Positions 20,557 through 31,741 of a stretch of 64,000 nt of DNA are shown here, one piece after another. The translations under genes were made by a program, and so were the position numbers. Origin of the DNA: Heliocidaris erythrogramma (taxonomy: Eukaryota > Echinodermata > Echinoidea > Camarodonta > Echinometridae); NCBI GenBank assembly GCA_025617745.1, contig CM046853.1:58365233-58429232 (forward strand), in the 5' to 3' direction. The notes under the pieces were generated by a model, which was not told the origin of the DNA, searched no databases, and was given only the letters and a program-made list of their open reading frames with translations. The stretch's first letter is position 1. Each line of letters opens with the position of its first letter.

Positions 20557-20810
20557 CCTCCTCCGTCCTCTTCCCCACCCCCTTAGGCCTATACATTTTC
20601 GCGAGGGGCTGACTCATTTGTTTTGAGTGCAAATAAACAGATTTTACATATTTTGGGCACCTCCTTCCCCGGCCTCCTTCCCCAAATTTGAGGTGGTGGT
20701 CGCCAGAATATCGGAACTTGGAAAATCCGGGGGCTGTATTGGGGTTATAATACTGATCGTCAAAAATGGTTGAGCCTAATAGTTATTTTGGTAAAACATA
20801 ATTATCTACA

Positions 20811-21006
20811 TGGCACGAAAAAGAGACATGATAACGAAGCTTTTCGACCTGCACTCATCAGGCTATCACGCAGGTATATAAAGTACTCGAAATCAACTAT
20901 ATTATTACTCGATGATTTCGAGTAATTTGTAATTATATTATACCTGCGTGATAAGCTGATGAGTGCAGGTCGAAAAGCTTCGTTATCATGTCTCTTTTTC
21001 GTGCCA
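20811..21006. repeat. Near-perfect 196-bp fold-back element
   Basis: The left arm starts TGGCACGAAAAAGAGACATG at 20811. The right arm (about 20939-21006) is its complement with only one or two changes over about 68 bases. The loop is about 60 bases and contains a smaller hairpin around TACTCGAAATCA/TGATTTCGAGTA. No coding sequence. The close match of the arms points to a recent insertion or recent conversion. Confidence 0.85.
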
Positions 21007-22253
21007 TATTGAAATTTTGTAGTACCAAGAAATTATTTGTATAATCATCTACGGATGAAAAATAGAATTGATTAATGGATAGAAAATAAATCGTCTCTAC
21101 GTTATTGTGCACATTATGATAACGCACATTAATCCATTTTGACATGAATTAATGAAGAGCTTGATTAACAATTTTTCTCTTTCAAATCATAAGTAATATT
21201 TGAAACTTCAAAATGACTTAGTTAAATAATGACTTGAATATGTGAAGAGAATTGATCTATATGGGATGAGGAGCTATTTGTTTCATTAAAAAACTGGAGT
21301 TGTGTCCTATTGATATGAGGATTAATGGATGGTAAAAAAGGCCCTACACAAATATTATTATACATGTATATATCAGTATTATGACTTGTATTCATGATAA
21401 ACAAAGGGATTAGTTGCAATTTCAAAAAAATATCTGTTAGTTATGCAACTTTATGTCGTCTGTGGCCTAGCAAAGTTAACTACTGAAATAACTTATGTCT
21501 TTTTTCACTATGAAATTTGCTCAATTAAACTGAGAAACATATTCAAGGGTATTTGCAGCATAAAAGACACAATCCCGTCCACCGCTTCGCCGTTATACCC
21601 GGGCATGCTATATAGCTACCGTGCTTGTGCATTAAATCGAGCATGATGTCGCTCCTAATGTCAAGGTTAAAAGAAAGATGACTGGAATTTTGATCTTCAA
21701 TTTGATAAAGAGTATTTAGCAGAATTTCACACCATGAATTGCTCGGAGACGTATTTCCCGTCTCCTCATTTATCCATCTTCTAGCTACTATCTCTCCATT
21801 TCTTCTTACTCCTTATCAGCTTTATGCATTCAAACACTCTGTGCTCATTGTACGTTTTGTTTATTTGGGGTTTCTTATTTGGGTTTTTTTTTATTCTCCT
21901 TCTTCCTTTTCCTCTTATCCTCCTTACACATACATGTTGGCGTTGATATCTTATAATCTCTCTCTCTCTCTCTCTCTCCCGTTCTTTTTCAAAATATAGA
22001 TTTGCAGTTGTTAAACGTGTGTATTTCCTTGGACCCGGTGAAAGCTACATGAAACCGATACTTGATCAGGATTTCTTTCAAGGGACTATGGCTAGTGTAG
22101 CCAATAATCATTTGGACACGCTTATAAATTAATTCATACCTAAAAACAAGCAAAATAACATCATTTTAAGTTCAGATACTTAAAAATACTACAAAAAAAT
22201 ACAATAAATTGTACATCAACTAAAAGGAAATTATATCGTCAAAATGGGCATAG
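21007..22253. other. Non-coding AT-rich stretch
   Basis: Nothing that I can support except a short CT dinucleotide run at about 21958-21978. Confidence 0.5.
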
Positions 22254-22380
22254 TAACAAGTCATGTTCGTTGAGGCATGACGAGTTACGTACGGTCCATT
22301 AATCACAGGAATGTTCATTTTCATACCCTCTTGTGATTTATGGACCATAATTCGTCATACTTCAACGAACATGACTTATT
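22254..22380. repeat. Palindromic MITE, copy 1 (AACAAGTCATGTTCGTTGA)
   Basis: The two halves are imperfect complements for nearly the full length; the termini are AACAAGTCATGTTCGTTGA and TCAACGAACATGACTTATT. A related copy is at 22928-23050. Confidence 0.75.
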
Positions 22381-22402
22381 ATAATGCCAAGTATACTTCT
22401 CT

Positions 22403-22686
22403 TTAAAGGGATACGCCACCGGGCGGCCGTGGGGAAAGTCAGGATTGCGTAAGCCCCATTCACTCGTACACAAAGTTTGTGCGTCGAACGCATCCGTCGG
22501 ACTGCTGGGATTATAATTCGGACTGCACGAAGCCGACCGAATCTCGCACGAGAGCTCAAGCTCAGGCGGAGCGTATATGTTGCGCGGTCTGTCCGAGGTT
22601 TGCGCCCCCGGGGCGCCGGCATGAATCAGGTAACGATCATGCCCTCTCGCGGCATAAAAACGTCCACAATCTGAGTATCCCTTTAA
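22403..22686. repeat. GC-rich TTAA-flanked element, copy 1
   Basis: Ends read TTAAAGGGATACGCCACC and CTGAGTATCCCTTTAA, giving TTAA on both sides and a short AGGGATAC terminal repeat. That is the signature of a TTAA-targeting non-autonomous DNA element. The interior is much more GC-rich than its surroundings and rich in CpG. A second copy lies inverted at 25884-26228. Confidence 0.75.
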
Positions 22687-22927
22687 TAATTATGATACAC
22701 AATAATCATATTTCATTCAGTATTTTACATTTTGTACACTCATTTAAAAATAAAAAAATCATTTCCAAGATTCTTGGATACACTGGAAATACATGTGGAC
22801 ACTATAAATTATAGATTCATAACTCAAATTTCAGGTGTTATGACAACAATAATGCTGAATGTAATACAAAGAATTGTATATCAAATTAAATATAAATATA
22901 TCAGCTATAACATGGACACATTAAAAC

Positions 22928-23050
22928 AATATTATCATGGGGGCATGACGAGTTACGGTTCATAAATCACAGCAAAGTCTTATAGGCCTAATGAACGTTG
23001 TTGTGACTATGGACCGTAACTCGCCATAGCGCAACAATCATGACTTGTAT
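22928..23050. repeat. Palindromic MITE, copy 2
   Basis: It shares GGCATGACGAGTTACGG and ATAAATCACAG words with the element at 22254-22380 and has the same self-complementary layout, with a more worn left tip. Confidence 0.65.
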
Positions 23051-23147
23051 ACTATACCCGTCTTAACGACATATTTAGTTTATGTAAAATCTTTGCATTT
23101 CATTTGATAGTGTTTTAAAATCTGAACTTTAAATGGTGTTAATTTGC

Positions 23148-23183
23148 TTGTTTTATGTGTGAATTTCTCAACGTGTACACACG
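23148..23183. repeat. Direct repeat flanking copy A
   Basis: The word TTGTTTTATGTGTGAATTT, then CAACGTGTACACACG, recurs with one change at 23489-23525. The two copies bracket a segment holding an inverted GTGTCTCCC element (23236-23390). Confidence 0.7.
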
Positions 23184-23235
23184 CACGCGCGCGCGTGCGC
23201 ACACACACCCACACACAAACACACACATATATTTT

Positions 23236-23390
23236 CCTGGGTTCCACATTATTTTGGGAGACACGGCTTTGTCATTGCAATTGTTCCGCGTGTCTCCCAA
23301 ATGCGGTTCGTGTCTCCCTAATGATGTGGTCTGTATTGTGACCGAATAAACTGCATTGTTACGTGTCTCCCAAACTTGGGATCCAGTAAA
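23236..23390. repeat. Inverted-repeat segment built on GTGTCTCCC
   Basis: GGGAGACACG at about 23261 is followed by GTGTCTCCC at 23290, 23309 and 23361. The outer ends (CCTGGGTTCCACATT and CTTGGGATCCAG) are loosely complementary. Probably a small worn MITE. Confidence 0.45.
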
Positions 23391-23466
23391 ATATACATAT
23401 ATACATAAATATATATATACATAATTATATATATTAAATATCATAATTGATAGGATTAAAGTAAAT

Positions 23467-23745
23467 TGAATATATCATAAAGAAATGTTTGTTTTATGTG
23501 TGAATTTGTCAACGTGTACACACGTTGTCTCATATAGGCCATTATATAGCGCACAGTGGAATTGGTATGGATGTACCCCCTACGCTCGATGGAAAGAGAG
23601 GGGCTATATGTGAGATTGTTACTTTTCTTCGACGGGAGCCCGGATAGCTCAGTTGGTAGAGCACTGGTCATGTAATCCAGGGTTCCGGGTTCGAATCCCG
23701 GTCGGGACATTGTAATTTTTCTCACATTTCTTTACGATATATTCA
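23467..23745 (+). repeat. tRNA-derived element within 21-bp inverted termini
   Basis: TGAATATATCATAAAGAAATG at 23467 is mirrored at 23725-23745 with one change. Inside is a tRNA-like segment (23638-23708) reading GCCCGGATAGCTCAGTTGG and GGGTTCGAATCCCGG. It has A and B boxes, an intact D arm and T arm, but two acceptor-stem mismatches and A instead of T before the presumed anticodon. The 5' half resembles tRNA-Lys. It is better read as a SINE head than as a working tRNA gene. Confidence 0.6.

Positions 23746-23751
<6 letters not shown>

Positions 23752-23823
<72 letters not shown>
23752..23823. repeat. (AT)n(GT)n(AT)n microsatellite
   Basis: Alternating AT, then GT, then AT dinucleotides over about 70 bases, directly beyond the tRNA-derived element. 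Confidence 0.9.
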
Positions 23824-24835
23824 AGTCTATCTCTCCTACGGAAAGGCGAATCCTAACAATGCGGTTTATTCCGTCACATATATCGAATTACTCTTGTGCC
23901 TTCATGAATGATTATGTATCCCCTTTGCATATTTGTTAATTATTCTCACACACTTCTTCTTAATATGCAGCTTTTGGTTTGTTGTTTTTGTTGTTGTTGT
24001 TGGTCATGCCTTTCTGAGTGACATTTTCTTCTCTTTTCAGATTAAAAGTTCAGAATAAGCCCTTTGGACGAAAGCTTAAATAATTTATAAGTAGGAGAGA
24101 GAGAGAAAGGGAGGAATATGCATGGAAGGAGAGGGGTGTTTTCGGTGATGCATGTTGTATCATTCTGAAAATAATTAAATGTGTAGATAAATTGATTGTA
24201 AATAACCTTATACTCTGTCGCTTCGCTTGGATATTGGCAACTTATAGTTACCATTAATGAGTATCTATCAACATGACCGAAGATGGTCTGTTTTTCGGTT
24301 TAGAAGGCTCATCAATATTCTTTTTCTTTAATACCCCAAAATACCTAAATTGGCAGCCTGCTCCATGGGGGACACTTCCCCACAGATAGACGGCATTAAA
24401 CTAAAATCACGACTTGTGACGTGCTAGCCATTTATCGAATTATAGATCGTGTGTCATTTAAAGAGCGCGTTGCCCGTTTCCTGATATACATAGTGCATTG
24501 TTTACACTTTCGGAAAAATCTGAAAGCCACATCGGAACGCTTTAGATGAGGCTTTAACTGTAGGTATATCAAAAAGTGCTAATCAGATTGTTGAGTTAAT
24601 GGTTGGTGTTCTGTCCACAATCAAGCTGGTTTCAAAGTGGAATGACCGCAGAGCGTGTGTATGTTTCGATGCCATCGACCGTGGGTCGACATTACTTTAA
24701 CCCTTTCAGTTCCATCACCAAAAGCATCACTCTGTAGTACTCTCTGGAGTCAGTGCAGTTTCGGCTCACTTCATATAAGGTTAGCAAGAGGGTGATGGGG
24801 CGTATCCAGTATCCCGTAACCAGGTAACACAAAGG

Positions 24836-24953
24836 TTTGTAATCAATTGCCAAATGAGGATGGCCAATCAGGATTATCGTAATTGCATGTAGTTCAAAAT
24901 GCTGACCATTAACCAATCAGAATCATTGTTTCAAATTTGCAATTGATTGCAAG
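24836..24953. repeat. Worn inverted-repeat element (CAATTGATTGCAA)
   Basis: TTTGTAATCAATTGC at 24836 faces GCAATTGATTGCAAG ending at 24953. It shares its terminal words with the better-preserved element at 25135-25311. Confidence 0.45.
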
Positions 24954-25134
24954 CCTATATAGGATTGTCGGGGGGTGAAATGTATGAAAACCACCTCAGC
25001 CAGTGTAAATCATTTAATGTGATAGGAACATCTTCTGTCTGATCATTTTTTTTTTAAACCTTAAGGCAAATTTATTAAAATCAGTATGCAGCTGCACTTA
25101 AAGAGGATTTTTACACAAAATTTCACATGTCTTA

Positions 25135-25311
25135 TGGGGTGTTGCAAGAAAGTTGCAATCAATTGCAAATTGTAAAGCAAATTAGAACAACCATTCTGAA
25201 TGGTTCACGGTCTGCCCATTCAAGAAGATGCGCTTGCAACAATGATTTTGATTGGTCAGTACCGATCAGTTGCAACTTGCAATCAATCGCAACTTTCTTG
25301 CAACACCCCAT
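25135..25311. repeat. MITE with TGGGGTGTTGCAAG termini
   Basis: TGGGGTGTTGCAAGAAAGTT at 25135 is mirrored by AACTTTCTTGCAACACCCCA at the right end, followed inward by complementary CAATCAAT words. TTA flanks both sides and may be the target duplication. Confidence 0.8.
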
Positions 25312-25354
25312 TAGAGTATCGAGTGTTTGGAAATTCGGAATGGATCATTAAGAT

Positions 25355-25618
25355 TATAGCATCAAAGTCTAGTGGATAAGTCACCGGACTGCAGATCACA
25401 AGGTACGGGGTTCGAATCCCACCACGGCACTAACGTCCTTTGGCAAGACTCTAATCTACATTTGCCACTCTTCACCCAGGTGTAAATGGGTACGTGATAT
25501 GTTTGAGCACTAGTTTACTTTCGCGGTTCAGCTATAACCAGGGTAATAATGTCTAAGTGCCATGAGCGTCACTGCATGACGGATATGAGCGCTATATAAG
25601 TGGCCATTATTATTAATA
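25355..25618 (+). repeat. tRNA-derived SINE
   Basis: The head has an A-box-like TCTAGTGGATAAGTC and a B box GGGGTTCGAATCCCACC (25405-25421). The body holds CACCCAGGTGTAAATGGGTA (25475-25494), and the tail ends GAGCGCTATATAAGTGGCCATTATTATTA. This head/body/tail order is that of RNA polymerase III SINEs common in marine invertebrates. It is on the plus strand. Confidence 0.85.
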
Positions 25619-25883
25619 TAGTCACACTAATGCAAATATGGCCCTAGAGCCAAAATAGAGATTATCCTCATCAAGTTGGAAAATAGTTATAATGACAATG
25701 TGGCTTCATATTCTCGTCACGTTTCTACATGCACGTTTCTGTTTACATGCTCGGGTAATTATTGAACATCAGCCAGTAATTATTTAATTCAAGCCAGTAA
25801 TCTTTTATCCAGTTTTGTTTCACCAAAGTACATCTGTCATCAAATCGTTGTATCATATTGGCTTTCTATAGTCCTTAATTGTC

Positions 25884-26228
25884 TTAAAGGGATACTGAAC
25901 ACAGAACTCCTAAAGACGTCTTTAGGAGTTCTGTGATACTGAACCGCAGATTGTGGACGTTTTAATGCCGCGAGAGGGCACTGTGATCGCTACCTGATCA
26001 TGCCGTTGCCCCGCGGGGCGCAAACCTCGGATAGACTGGTCGCCGCACAAACATGCACGCTTCACCTGAGCTCGAGCTTTCGTGCGAGATTCGGTCGGCT
26101 TCGTGCAGTCGAAATGTAATCCCACTTAGTCCAACGGACGCGTTCGACGCACAAACTTTGTGTACGAGTGAATGAGGCTAACGCAATCCTGACTTTCCCC
26201 ACGGCCGCCCGGTGGCGTATCCCTTTAA
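25884..26228. repeat. GC-rich TTAA-flanked element, copy 2, inverted
   Basis: This is the reverse complement of 22403-22686 with many small changes and TTAA at both ends. It is about 60 bases longer because of a 34-bp palindrome plus a 10-bp duplication at 25891-25944. The two copies form a 3.2-kb inverted pair. Confidence 0.75.
25901..25934. repeat. 34-bp perfect palindrome with 10-bp direct flanks
   Basis: The half-sequence ACAGAACTCCTAAAGAC is followed by its exact complement. GATACTGAAC occurs directly before (25891-25900) and directly after (25935-25944). Copy 1 of the host element has neither. Confidence 0.9.
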
Positions 26229-26248
26229 TTATTGTCGTCATGGCTTCG

Positions 26249-27521
26249 TACACTGTTAATACGTTGATTAAAATTTTTAATCTTGTTGGTTAAAATTTTA
26301 ATCAACCGAGGGTTACCAGGTGAACCACACATTTGTAGGTTAAAACTTTAATCAACGGCCTGTTGATTAAAGTTTAACCTGTGGTCGATTAAAAGTTTTA
26401 ATCATTTGTTGGTTAATCGTATTTTGCTCAACGTTGGTTAAATTGGTGTTGATTAAACTAAAACATATTGTTGGTTAAATGTTTAACCATTTGTTGGTTA
26501 ATCATATTTTGCTCAACATTGGTTAAAATGGTGTTGATTAAACTTAAACAAATTGTTGGTTAAATGTTTAACCATTTGTTGGTTAGATTTATTTGATGAG
26601 AAACTCCCCGGAGAAACTCTTTTCATATCTGTAATTGTTGTCTAGCTAGCCTTATAACGAAATAGATCTACTCAGTGATCTACTTTCAGCGGTTTGGTAA
26701 GTTCGACCTTCTCAGACCTGGACTAGACTTGACTAAGGCAGGCCCACCGGTAGACTACGCCTACGCCTACATTGGTGCTTATATCTTTTTCTCAAAAAAC
26801 TGTTCTAGTTTCAGTGTTTGTCATTGCCCTGTCCGCGAAATATGGACATGCGTGAAGTTGAACACACCGCCATACCGCCGGCGTCGCCTCCTCGCTACCA
26901 TAGGCGCAGTCAGTAAATCTACCGGTGGGCCTGGCTTAGCCAGGTCTAGTCCAGATCGAGCAGGTCGAACTTGCTCCCAAGCCGTTTAAATTAGAAAGAA
27001 AGAGCACACTGTAGATCTATTTCTTTCCAAGATTAAGCTGGACAACAATCACATATATGAATAATAGTTTCTCACCTTCAAACACGCCGACAAACTCTTT
27101 GAAAGTCCCCACTCATTCAGCGACTTGAATGACAATGCCTTCCATTTTTATCGCAAACAATTTCTGTGATAGATTTTGTGCGCAGCGAATTTGTTCCAAA
27201 TCCATATGCGCATGCGCTGTTCGGTCACGCGATTGGTATTTTAATCAACTTTGATCAAACTTTTAACCAACAAAAAGATAAAGTGTCTTGACAGTTAGCA
27301 CTATCAGTTTGGCGGGAAAGCAGAGAACACTGTTTTTAATCAATGTTGGTTACAAAGTAACCAACAAGAATAAAAACAATAATTTTAATCAACAATATTT
27401 TTAACCCACGCAAGATTAAAAGTCATTTTTAACCAACATTCATTTTATAACCAATGTTGAGCGATTTTTAATCAACATTTTTTTTAATCCGTAGTTTTTT
27501 AATACATGTTTTAACAGTGTA
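26249..27521. mobile_element. 1.27-kb non-autonomous element with TTGGTTAA-array ends
   Basis: Termini are TACACTGTTAA (26249) and TTAACAGTGTA (27521). The left 340 bases and right 280 bases are irregular arrays of TTGGTTAA/TTAACCAA/TTAATCAAC words. The interior has its own inverted pair: GTTCGACC with GGCCCACCGGTAGA (26701-26755) against TCTACCGGTGGGCC with GGTCGAAC (26918-26970). An NRF1-like GCGCATGCGC is at 27206-27215. No transposase. Confidence 0.75.
26701..26970. repeat. Inverted repeat nested in the TTGGTTAA element
   Basis: Arms of about 60 bases, imperfect, with loops of GC-richer sequence. It could be an older MITE captured by the larger element or part of its original interior. 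Confidence 0.55.
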
Positions 27522-29374
27522 ACTGTTGCTCTCCAGTGAGTCGTGTATTCATTGGGGGAAGAAGCTGGTGTATGTCCCCTCCCCATTCCCCTTACCCATC
27601 TTACCCCTCTCCCTTCCTTTGCTTGAAACCCAAGGAAAAGAATCAATGCAAATTGGAATACAGCACACGGTTCTGTCAAGATACTATGCCCCACCCCAAT
27701 AAATTTCTCGATACGCCTTGCTCTTTCCCTGTTTCCGAAGCATGGGAATTACCAAGGAAGTGTCACAGTACAGTTCTCTGGAATGATTCAGCTCGTTTGG
27801 TTTTGGAACATCGAAAGTTGATGTTCATTGCATTTATCAGAGGAAGAAACTCATAATCGGGCGTTAATCATTAATCGACAAAGACGTTTATCTTGATGTG
27901 TATATAGCGTTTCGTGATTACTTTTATGTCAATGAAATTTGTCTTTCTTTGAAAGGCGGGAACTAATAAGGTAGCTGACACATTTCTGAGTTTAATTGAA
28001 CAATTCTAGAAAATATATGTGTCTATGTATGTCTGTTCGCTTTGCTTGTTTGGTTGTTTGTTGGTGTTGTTGTTTTTGTTGTTTATGTTTTGTTTTGTTT
28101 TTTACTTATTACATTAAAAGAGACGTCCCGTCACGTTGTAATGTGAGATTTAACAATTGAAAATAGGAAAATACACATCGTATAATAGTTCCTATTCGCT
28201 GTTTATAGATACAAAAAAGCTTGGGGTTTTTTTCAAATAATATTTTGGGATCATTATTGTAGATGCAATTCTTTCTCAGAGCCGTGGAAGTTATTGAGCC
28301 GCGGAGCGAAGTGTTTCAGTTTGGTCGGATAATGCGCCTTTAATATCTTGTGCAAGATGTGACGCCTAGTCCTCAACGTTGAGTGACGGAATGATTTTAT
28401 TTGTTATGTGCTATCATGGTTATGGGCCCTTTCATTTATCTGCTGTAGAAATGTGTTGTACCCTCTCTACGCTACTCTCTGTCTGTGTGTTCGTTCTCTC
28501 TCAATGGATCGTGGAAGGGAGTGTCTAGGAAGGGGTTGCGTCATCTTATAAGTTTTCACTCCCAATCCTAGCTCTCTCTCCCTCCATCTCACTCTATCTC
28601 CATCTCTCTCACGTAGTCTTCCCCTCATTTCCCCCAGTCTCTCCGTCCTTACACCTATCTTCACCCTGCAGCCCTCCCCGTTCTCTCTCTCTCTCTTTAC
28701 AATAATTGCAATATTCGTTCTGCACACTGCAAGTCTATTCTATCAATGTCCCTAGTTACCCATTTACTCATTTCCCTCAAAATGGAAATATGACAGCTTG
28801 ACATATCGTAACAATAACATTTTTGCAAACGAATATGTTCAGTTGGTAATTGAATAGAACATGCAGAAAACGTGTTATCGAATTCATTATTAGCGAATCT
28901 TGACAATAATCTAATCTACCCTTTCCCAGTGGCACTAATTTTACATTATGTGACATATTTCATTATATAGTTACAGTCTAACGCGTAAGGACGAAGTGAA
29001 TTTTATTCATTGCTGAACTCTCATATGACATTTATTTCAATAACAAATATATTAGTGATTTAATCTAAATTTAGTATGTCTGCTGGTGTTGAAATGTCAG
29101 TCTTAGTGTACTTCTTTGCTAGGATAAAAAGATGTTTGGAGATAAAAATTGAATTAACCTTTTCTATTCACATTGCAATCACTACAATGGCGTCACCTGC
29201 CATCTTTAAAAAAATTACTATATTAGCTGTTCTGTTTTCGAATAAATAGTTGCATGTGTGGTTTTTTTTCTCATCATGAGATCTTAATGCAAACTTCAAG
29301 ATGGAAATCAAACCAATAGACTTCCACTCTCCTTCAATTAAAAAGTTACCTATACATGGACATGTATGTATTCT
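27522..29374. other. Non-coding stretch with a pyrimidine-rich block
   Basis: No supported exon. A CT-rich block lies at about 28465-28705. The rest is unique-looking AT-rich sequence. Confidence 0.5.
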
Positions 29375-29644
29375 CAGGTGTCAATTATGATAATCGGGGT
29401 AACCTCGCTAGTCATAAGGACCGTTATTCATAAGGGCCACTATCCATAACGCATGACTACATGAATAGCGGTTTTGTATGAATAGCGGTGCTTCTAAATA
29501 GCGAGCAAATCATAGACAAATTACCTCGCTATTCATAAGGACCTCCATTTATAAGGACCACTATTCATAACTATTCATAAGGACCGCTATTCATAACGCG
29601 TGTTAAATGAATAGCGGTTCTTATGAATAGCGAGCGGACACCTG
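29375..29644. repeat. MITE built from CTATTCATAAGGACC repeats
   Basis: Terminal CAGGTGTC (29375) and GACACCTG (29644). Between them the word CTATTCATAAGGACC occurs several times in the left two thirds, and its complement GGTCCTTATGAATAG in worn form on the right, so both ends are arrays of one motif. Confidence 0.7.
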
Positions 29645-31741
29645 ATAATCAATGGACGTCCTTTTCGAGATAAATATCATGAACATTATTCTGATCTATT
29701 TCGTCGATGCATCCAACTTATCAAATTTTCTCTCAGTCTTCTTCAACTTCGCTTCTTCGCTTTTTGTTGGGTAAAATGTCTAACAATTGCTGGGTGAAAT
29801 TTTACCATGCAGCCCCCTGTGTAAATTTTAGAAAACAAATATACATGTTCACATTTTACCTACTATTAATATTTTTAGTGTTCTTACTAGTGGTATATGC
29901 AAACATGATTAAACATAGTGGGAGGGATCGAGTGAATCTGGATTACTGAACGTAGTCCCAAATAGTTATATTAAGCATTAAAAGTGTATTATTTTGTAAT
30001 CTCAAAAATATCACTGTCTTGCTTTTTTCCCCCGGAGGCCGGCGGGGGGATACTGGATACGCCACCATGTTGTTAATCGTGATGGACGACTCTCTAACCT
30101 TTTCTCGACTTTCTCTCTTTCACACTTTCACATCATACGGCCCTCGGAATGATGAAATTCCCAAAGTGGTTCCTTCCTGTCATTTTACGAACGCAAATTG
30201 GATCTTCTGCGGTATAGGCTCCTCCAAATCGAATTTAGGTCTATATGAAATCACCGTTTTCGCTCGACCACACCAACTTTCCCCCACGCGATATTGATAG
30301 GTTTACTTCTATGAAACGGAAGCCCCACTCAACTGTAAGAAAAAACTATTTGGAGGGGGTCTGTAGGAAGGGATATGAGAACGGTAAAGAGATAAAGTGA
30401 AATCTTAAAAAGAGTCTCAGAGGAAAAAGAGAACAAAATTACATTTAATGTAGCCTATGAGAGCAAAAGAGAGGTACAGAATAGAAAGGTAGAGGAGGGA
30501 GGGAGGGGAGAGACAGATAGACAGAGAGAGATAGAGAGAGGGGGAGAGAGAGAGGGAGTAACACAGGCAGAGTGAGAGAGATAGAGAGAGAGACATTGTG
30601 TTAGAGAAAGCAAGAGAGAGAGAGATGTTAGATTCGGATTGAGAGAGAGAGAGAGAGAGAGAGAGATGTTAGATCCGGATTGAGAGAGAGAGAGAAAGAA
30701 AGAAAAAAGGGAGGGAGAGAAACAGACCAGACTAGAGAAAGAGTGGTAGAGAGAGATGAGTACCACCCCCCCCCCCCCCATACCTAGATTCATGCTACTC
30801 CATTGAAATATTAAATTCATTTGTGTACAATGAGGGAATACTGTATTATCAACTTTGACGTTTCCAAGAAAGATAGACTTACACACGGAGAGAGAGAGAG
30901 AGAGGGGGGGGCGGAGATGGGGGGGGGTCGAAATCCATCGAATTGGAAAATTCACGTTTAAATGCTTCGGTATCTCATGATAAATCGTTGATTACAATGT
31001 ACACACTGGCTGGAATGTGATTAGTTTATGTGGTTGTAGCCGCTTCTCTCTTAACAGTCAATTGGTAACCCACATCCTGGTAACTTCTACCACAAAAACA
31101 CTGTCCTCCCTTTTCTTCTTGCATTCTTCTTTATCATTGCCTTATCTTATTCAAATTTTGAGCATCTTCTACCTCTATATAAGTTCCTTCTTGACCGATT
31201 CTTGTTTAATTTGATTAATGTTTCAGTTTCAGTTTTAATTTCAGTTTACTGTTTCATGTTTCACATTTACAGTGCTTTTACAGGTTTAAACAAGACAAAT
31301 GGTACAAACAAACATGAAATCTTTTGGCAGAGAAAATAAAAGAAGGTGAGTACCTCATATCGCTTGCATAGTGTATTAATTGAAAAGACTTGGCTAAAAT
31401 AAAAGTGAACTATGGAGGAGCCTATAAGGAGAAGCTACGCTTGTGAGTATGACGTTAGGCCTCAAGTTGTTATTGTTTCATTAACGAGCGAATTGGTTGT
31501 AGAGTAGCCATTTCTGATTCTATCAAATATGTATAGTTTTTCCAATAGACTGAGATCAATGCAATGTACAACATTGAACAAACACTCACTTTGAAAATTC
31601 GAAGTTGGGCCGTTTCATTTCAAGTGCAATTCATTGCATTATACGATAATAACTATTTGATCAATTTGCAATTACTTTTTGAGAGGGAGTTACGATAATT
31701 GATAGAAAGAATATTTTTGGTAATTTCTCTACTTTCTGAAG
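29645..31741. other. Non-coding stretch with GA-rich repeats
   Basis: No supported exon. Purine-rich low complexity occupies 30475-30750 and about 30885-30925, mainly GA dinucleotides, with two copies of the word ATGTTAGATCCGGATTGAG or close to it (about 30626 and 30667). Confidence 0.6.

Noticed and set aside
20166-20632. Lys/Glu/Arg-rich proteins
   Set aside because: Translations of the TTC microsatellite.
23638-23708. Functional tRNA gene
   Set aside because: Acceptor stem has two mismatches and the base before the anticodon is A rather than T; it sits inside a repeat unit, so a SINE head is more likely.
22362-26253. Similar Arg-rich short proteins at 22.5 kb and 26.1 kb
   Set aside because: They resemble each other only because both are translations of the two copies of the GC-rich TTAA element.
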